A DNA stretch of 64,000 nt from Agapetus fuscipes (GCA_951799405.1 OX637353.1:14570001-14634000), one strand, 5' to 3'; positions 33,950-44,683 are shown, numbered from the stretch's first letter. The notes: generated by a model from the letters alone, not told the origin. Numbers and translations: made by a program.

Positions 33950-34244
33950 CTACAATAAAAATAAATTTGACAGTCATTATTCATTGTATGCATTCCTTGC
34001 TATTGTTATTAAAGTGATTCATTATATTATAAGGATTATTAACTGAACCCTCATTTATTCCCGACTGTTAATTTTGTTTACTTAACAAACACATTAAAAT
34101 TCTATTCCAAGTTTCCCTTACTTTCAATTCTGATAAATTTCTTGAATGACTTTGAATCCAGTCATTCAGAACTAAAGGTGGTAGCCCAGGACTCTAATGT
34201 GATAAAAAAAAACGCAACCAAGCTACGCATATAGTGTAACTCAG

Positions 34245-34372
34245 GCGCGTGCATAGGGTATATGCAAATACATTTCAGAATAATTATTTTCTCCCATTCC
34301 TTTAAAATAACTCATTTGAAATTGACTGAAGTGCTAACGTTGGCTCTAATCAAACTTAAATTTTGAATTTTA
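34245..34372 (+). repeat. Dispersed repeat, 'GGCGCGTGCATAGGGTA' family
   Basis: Shares CGTGCATAGGGTA, AATACATTTCAGAATAAT and CATTTGAAATTGACTGAAG with the inverted copy at 46805-46940. Probably a non-autonomous DNA transposon fragment. Confidence 0.5.
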
Positions 34373-34374
34373 AA

Positions 34375-34595
34375 ATGCAATTAAGCTACACATATAGTAA
34401 AACTTCTTCTCTGGGTTATCCCCGAAGGGGTCGCATGTGGCGATTCGGGATCTATTTATTTTTACGGGTAAGGGGGCCGGCCTCACATCAACCACTTTCA
34501 GTTGAAGTGACACGTTTCCCAGTTCCCGGGGGAGCTGGTTCTCATTTCTTGTGAAGGCTGAGTAAACCTTGAGATCGAACCCTTGCTCTCGAATG
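34375..34595 (-). repeat. SINE-1 copy
   Basis: Antisense copy from TAAGCTACACATATAGTAAA to AACCCTTGCTCTCGA, lying in intron 1 in view. Confidence 0.7.
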
Positions 34596-34624
34596 TATGT
34601 TGAATATTCAGATTTCAAATTCGG

Positions 34625-34895
34625 ACCGGACCGAAGTTCAATGGTAACATTTCTGACTCTTAAATGGAAGGTTGTGGGTTCGAATCCTGACGGAGCACAA
34701 AATACATACCATTTATATTTTTAAATATGCTCTTCGCTGGGTGAAAAAATCATAAACCTTTACCAAAGACCAGTCGCTAAAGGTCAATCCAGCCTTACAG
34801 CAGCTGGGTCGACCAAGCTCGCAGAGGGCTCTTGAGGTGTGATTCACACAAAAACAGCTCTCACCAAATAAACCATCCTAAAATTATTACTATAT
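34625..34895 (+). repeat. SINE-2 copy (full, with tRNA head)
   Basis: Head with GGTTGTGGGTTCGAATCC (B-box), body TATGCTCTTCGCTGGGTG, tail CACCAAATAAACCATCC then ATT-rich. The best sense copy for defining SINE-2. Confidence 0.75.
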
Positions 34896-34937
34896 CGCCT
34901 ACCTATTACGCGCATATGCCTGTATGGGATGCACGCC

Positions 34938-35175
34938 CCTGATGTAACTTCATGCCGCGTTATCCCCGCAGGGTTTCGCATGTGGCGAGTGGAACTTATT
35001 TATTTTTACAGGTAAGGGGGTCGACCTTACGCAAACCACTTCAGTTGAAGTGGGGGTTTCCCAGCTCTCGAGGATTCTGGTACTCAGTTCTGGTGAAGGC
35101 TGATTAAACCTTACCGGAATTTTATTTTGTAGTTTGAAATAAACACTGGCACGGGAAATCATTTCTTCCGCCATC
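34938..35175 (-). repeat. SINE-1 copy
   Basis: Antisense copy with CACTTCAGTTGAAGTGGG; the tRNA head has decayed at the right. Confidence 0.68.
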
Positions 35176-35179
35176 TCGG

Positions 35180-35830
35180 GATCATACCACATTCGGTTAC
35201 AAATACCTGAGAGCCCAGACACTTCTAGGCATGCAATGTAGTCTATCGGACATACATATTGGGAGGAAGGATGAGTTGGAAGGAATTGGGAACGTTGTTA
35301 TGACGAAAGGATCCTTAACCAACCCGAGACAGGTCACAAGTCCTGTGACTCCCATCTCATACTGACTCTGTGCGACGGGCCTGAGTTTGGGTCTTGAGTT
35401 TTTTTAAAGTAAAGACCTGACTTGGTGAGACCGTGGATTGCCCAGTAACTTCACAATTTCAGGTTATTTTCCGAGAAATAGGCAAAAAATAATCAGGAGT
35501 CGAAACCTCAATGTACTTAACCCTAACTTATGAAGAGTATGTATAAAAATTACGACACGCCAAACAAACATCGCTTAGCCTGCCTTTGAGAAACTAACTT
35601 GTAGAGCCTTGTAATGACGTGACTTTGGAACTCAGGCGACGCCAGGCGGTTTGTAGTTTTCAAATATATTATTTTTTCTCAAGCGCGTACGGGATACGGG
35701 ATGTAGCAGGATGGTACACTCAAAGTTTGTGTATCGCGTACGTTCATATGCATAGGGCGGTTAATTTAAAATGAAGCTTCTCAATGCTAATACACAAACC
35801 CTATAAGTAACTCATATAATAAATATTTTG
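35180..35830. other. No feature recognised
   Basis: Moderately AT-rich intron sequence without coding signal or recognised repeat. Confidence 0.45.
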
Positions 35831-35834
35831 GATG

Positions 35835-36055
35835 GTTGGTGCATTAACACTGTGAAAATTCATCTTTATTTAGTTATTAAAAAATCTGTTTTATTTTCAC
35901 TTTTTTTATTATTTATATAAAGGACACAAACGTTTTCGACATTATAATTTTTTTATCACCTGATGATGACTACGAAGTAGTCGAAAACGTTTGTGTCCTT
36001 TATATAAATAATAAAAAAAGTGAAAATAAAACAGATTTTTTAATAACCATATAAT
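35835..36055 (+). mobile_element. Penelope-like remnant with inverted arms and hammerhead-like core
   Basis: It starts with GCATTAACACTGTGAAAATT, also found at 39850. Two ~50-bp inverted arms (TATATAAAGGACACAAACG and its inverse) flank CTGATGATG, a GACTAC/GTAGTC stem and GAAAAC. The core follows the CUGANGA - stem II - GAAA order of hammerhead ribozymes. Confidence 0.6.
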
Positions 36056-36064
36056 AAATAATTA

Positions 36065-36540
36065 AAATGAAGAATATAGACCTGAAACTGAGACTACTCC
36101 TCATCAAAACCTATGTATGGAGTATCTTGATGTACGGCTGCGAGACCTGCGGTGCCTATCCAAAAGAGATAAACGGAGACTAGAGGCTTTCGAGATGTGG
36201 TCATTTAGAAGACTACTAGGAATTTCCTGGAGAGACCACACTACAAATGAGGAGGTTCTCCAAAGAATCGAAGGAGGAAGGCATGTGCTCAGGACCTTGT
36301 CCGAAAGGCGTGCAAGATGGATCGGCCATGTTATACGACAAGAAGGTCTCTTGCATGCCATAATGGAGGGGATGACCGAGGGGATCAACTCTAGGGGACG
36401 CCCACGCCAAGAATACCTGGAGGATCTGTTGGTGGGCGTGCGCTGCTCATCATATGCAGACCTAAAAAGAGCCGCACAAGGCAAGGAAGAATGGAGGAGA
36501 AGAATGAAAGAAATTGCTGCAAGCCAATCCCAGGATTGAA
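36065..36540 (+). pseudogene. LINE reverse transcriptase C-terminal remnant (second RTE-like family)
   Basis: A frame at 36117-36539 contains EAFEMWSFRRLLGISWRDHT, then RRARWIGHVIRQEG and RGRPRQEYLEDLL. These are the thumb/C-terminal blocks of RTE-like LINEs. A preceding segment (LKTYVWSILMYGCET-like) is in another frame, so the copy is frameshifted. It differs in sequence from the RTE at 926-4236. It joins a Penelope-type GIY-YIG segment directly at its right end. Confidence 0.72.
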
Positions 36541-36544
36541 ACAA

Positions 36545-36921
36545 GAGAAAATAATAGAGTATACATTGGGCAGACTTGTAGAAGCTTAAAAATTGGAATG
36601 GACGAACACAGGTGTTGTCTATCTAATAATAACTTCTCCGAGTTTGCCAACCACATCATAGAATCTGGACATACATTTAATAAACATAAAATTAAACTTC
36701 TGCACACAAACACATACAGACCGACCTTAACAGCTCTAGAGACCATAGAAATTAATAATAATTCAAATACTGTCAATTCCTTACTAAATAACTTTCTGAT
36801 TCCTAATCCATCTCCTCTCCTGACCTTGTTTCCTAGAAATAATAATAAATCTGTCACCAGCAGTCCCAGCGCTCTGTTCCCTTCCTCACCCCTCCCACCC
36901 TCCACTACTCCCAGCCCTTAA
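36545..36921 (+). pseudogene. Penelope-like GIY-YIG endonuclease fragment
   Basis: The frame reads RVYIGQTCRSLKIGMDEHR, then FANHIIESGHTFNKHKIKLL and a YRPTLTALETIEIN block. This is the C-terminal GIY-YIG endonuclease of Penelope-like retroelements: the YIGQT...R region and the FAxHxxxxxH block. The upstream RT is missing; the segment begins at the junction with the LINE remnant. A hammerhead-like motif follows ~50 bp downstream of the stop, as expected for the element's 3' terminal repeat. Confidence 0.75.
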
Positions 36922-36969
36922 AAGAATGATACACTAATTTTTATTTTATTTAGTCAGTAATATTTTGTA

Positions 36970-37008
36970 TCTGACGATGGAAACATTGTTTCCGAAACCG
37001 GTCGTACA
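36970..37008 (+). ncRNA. Hammerhead-like motif 3' of the GIY-YIG segment
   Basis: CTGACGATG, a GGAAAC/GTTTCC stem with a 3-nt loop, and GAAACC. The position right after the Penelope ORF fits the hammerhead motifs described in Penelope-like terminal repeats. One extra base separates the CUGACGA box from stem II, as in the other copies here, so self-cleavage is not assured. Confidence 0.5.
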
Positions 37009-37034
37009 TTATTGAATTTTACTCGCCCCGTAAC

Positions 37035-37428
37035 CTAATACAATTTGTTTTTTCTTTTTAATTTTAATTTTTTGTCAATTTTCTTTAGGTAATTTCATGC
37101 GATCTGTTTGTAGTTGTGATGTGTACACAAATTAAATAATTGAAGAGCTGGCTGGAATATGATATTGGAGAGTTTAAAGATCACACCAGCCCGGTGGAAC
37201 ATCCGCGCTATCAGTGAATATGTTTATTATTTATTGTTTCTGTTTGGGAATACACATTATCAAGAATAATTAATAATTGGGTATGTATGCGAGTAAGCAG
37301 ACAAATAAGGGAATATCATGTATAATGGCCGCCCGCTATTTGGGTGGCGATTTAATGTGTAGATAGACGTGGCGATGATGTGGATATATTTAAATTGAAA
37401 ATATTTCCCTCCTGAAGAAAAATTTCAT
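37035..37428. other. No feature recognised
   Basis: AT-rich intron sequence. Confidence 0.4.
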
Positions 37429-37429
37429 T

Positions 37430-37635
37430 CCCCTGTAACTGTAACTCTGTTGCCATTCCACTAGAGGTGGCCAGATTTGCCTCCATTTTGTTTTATCCTT
37501 TCATACCTTTTTCAATGCATACGTATCCATCACATAGTTCATAGATTTCCTTCTCTTGCATTCGCTTTGTACATCCCATTCTGTCACAATTTCACCAATC
37601 TGATCGAGCCGTAGGGTATTCTCGGTCTTCCTTTT
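37430..37635 (-). pseudogene. LINE-T 3' end fragment
   Basis: CTGTAACTGTAACTCTGTTG start and CCACTAGAGGTGGCCAGATT, antisense, matching 11030 and 42905. Confidence 0.6.
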
Positions 37636-37641
37636 CCTCTT

Positions 37642-37735
37642 TTCTAATCTAATCTAAGTTACAAAGATATATGTAACATTGGGGATTCACATTATATGCA
37701 TTTTCACAAGTAAACAGATATATGTTCGCAATTGT
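37642..37735 (-). repeat. Rep240 3' fragment
   Basis: TAATCTAATCTAAGTTACAA tail then GGGATTCACATTATATGC; antisense. Confidence 0.6.
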
Positions 37736-37739
37736 ACAT

Positions 37740-38028
37740 ACACCGCTGGACATAGGCCTTCCCCCATATCTCTACGTTGGGAGTAACCGATGTCATAGAG
37801 AGAGTGGCAAAGCTAAAATGGTCCTTTGCTAGAACCACCGACCAGAGATGTACAAAGAGATTGGTAGAGTGGAGACCTTGTGAAGATAAGAGAAGCAGAG
37901 GGAGACCTGCCACGAGATGGGCTGATGATATAAGAAGGCTTGCTGGAGACTGGATTCAGAAAGCGCAAGACAAAGATACCCCTTACAAAAGAAAGTATTT
38001 TGCATTAGGCTGGCTCCATAACCTGTGA
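37740..38028 (+). pseudogene. LINE C-terminal remnant ('RSRGRPATRWADDI')
   Basis: Upstream CCGCTGGACATAGGCCTTCC is a block commonly seen just before LINE C-termini in moths. The frame encodes AKLKWSFARTTDQRCTKRL, then KRSRGRPATRWADDIRRLAG, the hallmark C-terminal block of a major insect LINE group. 5'-truncated. Confidence 0.75.
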
Positions 38029-38115
38029 AAATAAATATTCTCCACTTGCCGAATGTAGGGACTGCATGGAATATAGTTAGCCGTAGTTTACGGAGAGATA
38101 AGAGAGTGTTGTCAC

Positions 38116-38253
38116 CTTGTCATTGTTGTTGAGGGCGTCGTGTTGGGGCGACACTGAGCCCGAGTCTGCTTCCAGCTCCCCGGAGACAGACATAACATCC
38201 CCCCCGCTGCCCTTCACCGCTCCCTCATCCTTGATGGCGCGCACCCGCTTCAC
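38116..38253 (-). CDS. Zinc-finger gene, exon 1 in view
   Basis: Acceptor CTTGTCCGCAG|GTGAAG and donor GACAAG|GTGACA enclose 138 bp (46 codons), phase 0 at both ends. It reads straight into the finger exon at 33949. The peptide begins VKRVRAIKDEGAVKG and ends HDALNNNDK: a short basic segment that could serve as a nuclear localisation signal (inference), then an acidic Ser-rich part. No initiating Met is needed because an acceptor precedes it; upstream coding exons must exist at higher coordinates, and I could not find them. Confidence 0.83.
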
Positions 38254-38384
38254 CTGCGGACAAGCAGACAACAGCGTCAACAACACACAATCATAAAAAT
38301 ACTTCTTCTTCTTCGATGGCCCAACAGCTCATATCTCTCCTTGGCCTGTATAATCTAAATGTCTATGTCTAAATGTCTAAATCT

Positions 38385-38610
38385 AAATCCAAATCCAAGT
38401 TGCAAAGATATGTATCATTTGAGATTCATATTAAATGCATTCCCACAAGCAGACATGTATAATTTCACGCTCACACATGCCGCATGTGGACCTACAATAT
38501 AAAAACCCAATCTCAGATAAACATAAGCCCTGCAACTCTTGTCGACCTTCCCTGAAACTGGGGTGACATTGGCAAAGTAAACCATTTTTTACAGTATGGG
38601 TGAATAAATG
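38385..38610 (-). repeat. Rep240 copy
   Basis: Antisense from AAATCCAAGTTGCAAAGATA to ACCATTTTTTACAGTATGGG. Confidence 0.7.
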
Positions 38611-38654
38611 TCTAAATCTCTGTTTAAAATGTTATTTGTTGTATATAATTATAT

Positions 38655-38885
38655 TCCTTGACTTATGGGTTGGTATGCGGCTGACCACCTATGCTGTAAA
38701 AGAACGGTTCACTTTTACAATGTCACCCCTATTTCAGGGAAGGTCAGCAAAAGTTGCCGGGTTTATTTTCATTTGAGGTTTGTTTTTTAACTTGCACTTA
38801 AGTACACACGCAGTATATTTTGTAAATGCGAAATTACAAGTGTCTGTTTGTGGGCATGCATTTAATATGAATTTTCAGTTGAAGG
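38655..38885 (+). repeat. Rep240 copy, head to head with the previous one
   Basis: Sense from TTGACTTATGGGTTGGTATG to CATGCATTTAATATGAATTT. With 38385-38610 it forms an inverted pair ~45 bp apart. Confidence 0.7.
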
Positions 38886-38958
38886 GTGTGTGTATTGGCA
38901 TCATGAAGATTCAGTTTATATTAATAATGTAAAAATAAAACACAAAGTTTTTCCTCAC

Positions 38959-39186
38959 CAGTACCCTTAGTACGAGTTGCAAAACTTGAGAAAAGTAAAG
39001 TTTACGGAAAATATTAAATAAGAAAATATTGTTTGTTTGAACTTGATTTTCTTCATTACTGTAACTCTTTTGCTAAGACCATAAAGTGTAAGAAACAAAA
39101 ACGGCAGATTTTGGGAGAAATCACTCTTTAATATTTTCCAAAAACTTTATTTTTCTTAAGTTTTGCAACTCGTACTAAGGGTACTG
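38959..39186. mobile_element. MITE with ~55-bp terminal inverted repeats
   Basis: CAGTACCCTTAGTACGAGTT at the left pairs with the inverted right end; pairing continues through TGCAAAACTTGAGAAAA. Non-coding. Confidence 0.78.
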
Positions 39187-39369
39187 AGAGAGTTGTGTTT
39201 TTTTTTTATTTTGCATCATTAATTTGAATTTTAAACATTAATATATCTTTGAAAATTAGATTATTATAGAATGGATTCCTATAATAAATATTGGCCAATC
39301 AACATTTGGAAGCTATGGACCCAATTCAAATTTAAGACAGATTTAACTTTTCAAAATTGTGCTGTGTCA

Positions 39370-39790
39370 ATTCTTGACTAAGAGGTTGGTATGGAGCTGA
39401 GAAGCCTTACTGTAAAAAATTATTCACTTTGTCAATTTCACACCTGTTGCAGGGAATGTCGGCAAGAGTTACAGGAATTATATTCATTTAAGATTTGAAT
39501 TTTTATTTGGTATGTACCAGTGGCAAAGGGTGCCATACAAGCCGGTTCCCATCGGCTTCCCTTTTAAAATGATGTAAAAAAATATAGGCACAAAGTAAAA
39601 AAATACATTTAAAACCAAAGAAACATTACATATTTTTTCCCCATTAAAACATGCATTCTACTTTATTATCATTTTAAACGGGAAACCGATGGGAATCGGC
39701 TTGTATGGCACCCTTCGCCACTGCTATGTACACATGCAGCATGTGTTAGCTAAAACTTACAAGTGTCTGTTTGTTGGCAAGTATTCTATA
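39370..39790 (+). repeat. Rep240 copy split by a hAT-type MITE
   Basis: The 5' part (39370-39509) and 3' part (39732-39790) of one Rep240 are separated by the element at 39518-39723. The Rep240 copy therefore predates it. Confidence 0.7.
39518..39723. mobile_element. hAT-type MITE
   Basis: Ends CAGTGGCAAAGGGTGCCATA and the inverse, with arms of ~55 bp. Flanking 8-mers GTATGTAC and CTATGTAC match at 7 of 8 positions, fitting an aged hAT duplication. Confidence 0.75.
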
Positions 39791-39794
39791 ATTT

Positions 39795-40235
39795 AGAATC
39801 TAAGTTGCAAAGATATATGAACATTTAAAATTCATTATATTTTGTATGGTTTGTGTATTAACACTGTGAAAATTCATATTTAATAATTTATTTAGTTTAA
39901 GGATTTACAAAATTTTTAAAAAAAATTGTATACTTAAGTACCTGACGATGATCTAAGATCGAAAACATTAGTAAAATTTAAAAATAAAAATTATAAAAGT
40001 GAAAACATAGAACAGTGTTTGATTTAAATCTTTTAACTAAATAAATTATTTAAAATTCATATTAAATGCATGCCCACAAACAGACATATGTAACTTCGCG
40101 CTTACAAATGCTACCCGTGTACTTACAAATCAAAATCCAAACCTCAAATCAACACAAACACTGCAACTTGTGCCAACCTTCCCAGAGTGACATTGGCAAA
40201 TTTTACAGCACGGGGGTCTGCCTCACACCAACAAA
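39795..40235 (-). repeat. Rep240 copy split by a Penelope-like insertion
   Basis: Antisense tail at 39795-39835 and the rest at 40048-40235 (CATGCCCACAAACAGACATA onwards), interrupted by 39836-40047. Confidence 0.7.
39836..40047 (+). mobile_element. Penelope-like short insertion with 13-bp TSD
   Basis: Flanked by two copies of ATTTAAAATTCAT (39823-39835 and 40048-40060). It shares ATTAACACTGTGAAAATTCA with 35850. It contains CTGACGATG, a GATC/GATC stem with a TAA loop, and GAAAAC (39951-39977), the hammerhead-like core. No ORF, so a terminal-repeat-only derivative. Confidence 0.7.
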
Positions 40236-40239
40236 TATA

Positions 40240-42300
40240 ATTTTTGAAAAAAATACAAAAAATGCCACCGAAGACTCCAAAGGATTCATTTGTTGAAATA
40301 CCTTTAAAACTTACATTTATTGCAAATAATAACATTGTTATTTAATCTTAATTTATAATATCCATTAAAATCGTTATAATTTTTATTCTTTATGAGATGA
40401 CACCTTTATGGCACATTGCTCCCAAAAGGCATTGTACCACAAAATCACCAAAATCATGACCCACTTACAAAAAAACTTTTAAACTTTTCCCCAACTTATG
40501 TTTACCTTGAGACTTTAAATTTCTTGTGACCCACATAAAAATACAAAATAATTTAACAATATTATTATTAATATAGCAGTAAATAAACGTAAATATATAA
40601 AAGCAATGTTAATGTGTGGTTAGTATTCCATGGCAGGTTGCAAAAGGTTACTCTTGCAAAATCTGGTTAAGGCTGTGTTGGTAGTGCTACAAAAACAATA
40701 ATTTCATTTATTTACCTTCATTTGATAAAACGCTTATTTACAGATGTAAAAATGTCTGCAATCATGCTCTAGAGACGTGCACTCACGCAGGGAATGGCAT
40801 TGTAAAAGGAAGGCGACCACAGATTGTCTGACCTATATTCCACATCCACGGAACGGCAAACTTTCCAAGCAGGTGACACCGAGAGGTTGAACAATACTAT
40901 TAGCAGGTGAGATCTCCTTTTACCGACAATTTAAGGAGAATCTAGATTTAGAAACAATTAACCGCGGTGATTTCTCGAAAAAACAACTTATCACTGCACA
41001 AGAATGAGTGTACTACTTACAAAAGCTTCATACGTCGACAAGAACAGCGGTATTTTAGGGAAAGATCGCTATGTGGCCTAATTCGGTGCACTGCACTCAA
41101 TACACGTACAAAAAATACCGTTCCACTTGGAATTGCGGGATTTCAAACATTCGATTCTATTCATTAGTTAACAAGGATCATAACGAGCTATTTATATTTA
41201 AGTATCACACTGTTTAAACACGAAAAATAAACCATTTTCCCATAACCAGCAAATGTAACAATCCCATTTCCACTCGTATATCACAGTAGGACAGCACTCA
41301 CACTGGCGCAATAGTCCATTACGGAAGACGCATACATGCACAGTAACACAAATACCTTGCGGGAACGATCGCTGGACTTCAAACACACGTAAACGTTCAA
41401 AACATCTCTGTCTTTCTCAACTTAGTTTTAGCAAGTCAAAAAGAGACCGCTATAGTTTTATAGAACCATTGAAACATATGGTGTAATGTGGCCACAAAGA
41501 AATATTGTTGGGCAACCCTGGAAATTTCCCAACAGTTCAAAGATTGCGATATTTAGAAAACGGGAAGTTTGCGTTTTATTTTTGAAAAAAAAAGGATAAT
41601 CGCATGAATATTTTGCACTTTTGTACGCATGTTTCATGACAGATTGTTCTGTATAAAAATTAATAAATTATATGTTACCTACCATTTTGCAATTTTGATT
41701 GGATATCCTGGCAATGTTTTTATGTTGGTAGACTGCTTTTCATAATACGCGGTAAATTTAAAAACATATTCACATACAAAATATTTTTTCTCTCTCAAAG
41801 AACATTCTACACAGATTTTGAATAGCATAAATATTTCAACTTTGAGATTGGAAATGCTTATAATTTTTTTATTTACTTAAAATTCAGAAATAATCTGTAT
41901 TAATTGACGTTTTCACTGCTAGGCTAATACAAACATTACTTATGTACATAGGTACGTATTATTTGTTTTCTTCAAAATCAAGTCTATCTGAGCCTTTACA
42001 AGAAATGAAATGTACATACTTACTCCGGGAACAGTGAAGAGCTTCACACAAGCTACTTTTATCTGTGAAAATAAATAGGTTCCACACGTAACTGCAATTT
42101 CTTCAAGGACAAAGCTGTAAGGTTTTTAGTAAATTTACCTTGTGTATTTTATTCATGCATAAGATTTTGTGATAAAAAGTAACACTGGTTTTTACCTATT
42201 CAAGAAAAGCTTGCATGCTTCCATTTAATTACCCCTACTAAGGTAAACTATTTTTGCACGCTCTATTTTTACTTTTTGCGCCCCTTTTTACATTTCCCAA
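40240..42300. other. No gene recognised; mildly GC-richer patch at 40750-41480
   Basis: Mostly AT-rich. The patch at 40750-41480 is more balanced and could hold a 5' non-coding exon or promoter of the minus-strand zinc-finger gene, but I see no open frame or splice pair to support that. Confidence 0.35.
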
Positions 42301-42304
42301 TAAA

Positions 42305-42385
42305 CGCAACGTTTTTCTGTAGCTGTAACTCTTGACAATAATCCACTAGGGATGGCCAAAGCTTTTGCTAAGTAATATTGACTCC
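42305..42385 (-). pseudogene. LINE-T 3' scrap
   Basis: CTGTAGCTGTAACTCTTGAC and CCACTAGGGATGGCCAAAGC. Confidence 0.5.
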
Positions 42386-42387
42386 TT

Positions 42388-42630
42388 AACTTATAGGTTG
42401 GTATGCGGCTGACCACCCATGCTGTAGAAAATGGTTCACTTTGCCAATGTCACCCCTGTTTCAGGGAAGGTCGGCAAGAGTTGCAGGATGTATGTCCATG
42501 TGAGATTCGGGTTTTTACATTGTAGGACCACATGCGGCATGCTTAAGCGCGAACTTGTGCATGTCTGTTTGTGAAAGTGCATATAATGTGAATCTTTAAT
42601 GTTACATATATTTTGCAACTTAGATTAAAT
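42388..42630 (+). repeat. Rep240 copy
   Basis: Nearly full-length, head AACTTATAGGTTGGTATGCG and tail GCAACTTAGATTAAATTAG. Confidence 0.75.
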
Positions 42631-42774
42631 TAGATTAGGTAGATATTCAATTCTTCCTAACATATTTCGACCATACTCGTATTTACATCGATCAATACCT
42701 ACTTACTTACTGTAAAATTTGCCAAACTTTGCCAATGTAATCTACTCATCTATGTTTCAGAAAAGGTCATACCG

Positions 42775-43100
42775 CGTTCGATAGATATTATCTTGATGCC
42801 ATTCCATTAGCAGTGGCCAGTATCTCCGCAGATGTGTCTCCATTAACACAATTCTTTCATCTCCTCGACATTCATTCATGCTCTTCTCTTTTTCTCATTC
42901 TGTGTAACTGTAACTCTGTCGACATTCCGCTAGGGGTGGCCAGAGCCTCTGCAGAGTTGCCTCCATTTTTTCCTATCCTTACATACCTCTTTCAATTCAT
43001 TCATATCCATCACCTTTGCATGCATTTTCTTCTTTTACGCTCACTTTGTATATCCCATTCTTTCACAATCTCCTCAATCTGATCACTCCATACATTTGCA
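42775..43100 (-). pseudogene. LINE-T 3' ends, two in tandem
   Basis: One fragment begins near 42795 (CCATTCCATTAGCAGTGGCC). A second begins at 42904 (GTAACTGTAACTCTGTCGAC). Both are antisense 3' ends of LINE-T. Confidence 0.6.
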
Positions 43101-43202
43101 ATCTTGCTATTTATCATTTTAAAATTTTCAGAAAAAATAATAAAATTAAAAGGCACCAATTCTTCTCTTTTTTCTTAATCATGTTCCTCATTGCTAAAAA
43201 AT

Positions 43203-43436
43203 TCTGACCCTTGAAGAAGCAACCACTCTTCTCCAGTTCTCTCTTGACTACGCTGCCTGCAACGCTTCAAGTCCAACCACCGAGGTGCCTGCTGCTGTCT
43301 TTACTTGATCGGTCCATCGTGTGGGGGATCTTCCTGTTCCTTTCTTCCCCTCCAAGCCACCGATTACAACCAGTCGTTCCAGGCTATCATTGCCACGGAC
43401 AAAATGTCCGAAGAACTTAAATGAAATAAAACGCAC
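43203..43436 (-). pseudogene. LINE C-terminal remnant ('GKKGTGRSPTRWTDQVK')
   Basis: The minus-strand translation has FFGHFVRGNDSLERLVVIGG followed by GKKGTGRSPTRWTDQVK, the C-terminal block of another insect LINE reverse transcriptase group. No RT core. Confidence 0.72.
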
Positions 43437-43620
43437 TTATAAATAAAAACAAGAACTTTTCAAATATATAACATTTTATTCAGGTTGTTAAAAAAATATG
43501 TAGGTAACTAAATTAATATATTTTGTATATTTGTTATGTTTTTGTACATAGATACAGGGTTTTGTTAGCGGTCCATTTAGTTAAGAATAATTATAGCCAT
43601 ATTTCGACACCTTGCAGCTG

Positions 43621-43846
43621 AAACTGAATAAGTGACATATTAAGCTAACATGAGTTCCTGAGATAAATGCACCTTTTTTCCTATTTCCTGCGAGAGAAAA
43701 CACTGAAAAAGTGTGAAAATCCTGTAGTTTACAAGTCCCTCATGAGCAATTCCTTATAATTGGTTCACTTACTGTGAGAAGTTGCACCCAATAAAATGTT
43801 TTATCCACGATTGCTCAAATCAGTGAATTAGCACTTATTCAGTTTT
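43621..43846. mobile_element. MITE, ACTGAATAAG family, copy 2
   Basis: Ends AAACTGAATAAGTG and CACTTATTCAGTTTT? are inverted (the left and right 13-mers pair). Full-length match to 23593-23806 in the same orientation. Confidence 0.7.
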
Positions 43847-44242
43847 ACCTTTAAGGTAGCGATATAATTATTTAGCCACCTGAGTATGCAAACGGTTTGT
43901 TATCGATATTCACGAAGGAATTTACACAATGTTTTATTGAAGCAAAGCCCTTACAACTTTATATCTACTGGGGTAAAATAAAATAAAATGTGTTTTTTAC
44001 AACAAATTCATACTAATTACACTTGATGTAAAAGTGTAGGTATTATTTGTTGTACAGGCACTTCTTTTTCTTCTTTTTTTCATTTCGATGTATTGTTTTC
44101 TTTCTTCAAATGTTGTTTTCTTGCGTGTACACATTCGCAGGTCCCAAAGCTCTGCCCTTAACCTTGCCAGCTGCAACAAAGAGAGAAAAAATGTTAGTAA
44201 GACACAGAAAATTTGAAATTAGGGGCATATTTGTGATGCCAC

Positions 44243-44420
44243 TACGGCTGGGAGTCTCATCACCACGGTAATTCTTACCTACTGAATATCGGTAATATTT
44301 GTATGAAGACCTGTCAATCCAAGATGGCCGCAAGTGAACAGCTGATATGTTTTCATACAAATATTACCGATATTCGGTAGGTAAGAATTACCGTGGTGTT
44401 GAGACTTCTAGCCCTGGTCG
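44243..44420. mobile_element. MITE with ~75-bp terminal inverted repeats
   Basis: GGGAGTCTCATCACCACGGT at the left and its inverse at the right, continuing through TTACCTACTGAATATCGGTA. The centre is related to the MITE at 14055-14307. Confidence 0.78.
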
Positions 44421-44424
44421 GGAA

Positions 44425-44610
44425 AATAATAATAATATTAGGACGATTTATTTGGTGAGCGCTGTTTTTGTGTGAATCCCACCTCAAGAGCTCTCGGCAA
44501 GCTCGAGCAAGGACGTTGCTATAGAAAGTGCTAATTCTCAAACAAGACCCAGATGTTACTGTAAGGCTGGATGGACCTTTGTGGACCGGTCTTTGGTAAA
44601 GATAAATGAA
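44425..44610 (-). repeat. SINE-2 copy, headless
   Basis: AATAATAATATTAGGACGAT tail on plus, then GGTGAGCGCTGTTTTTGTGT and the body. Confidence 0.65.
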
Positions 44611-44683
44611 TATTTCGGATTTTAAATATTAACATATTATCTCTTTGCAACTTAGATTACAGATTATATGATATAGAACCAAT

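Noticed and set aside
36514..36905. Minus-strand 147-codon ORF
   Set aside because: Antisense of the LINE/GIY-YIG segments, whose plus-strand motifs are clear.
40750..41480. Promoter and first exon of the zinc-finger gene
   Set aside because: Position and composition are suggestive, but no ATG frame, donor site or core promoter could be tied to exon 38116-38253.
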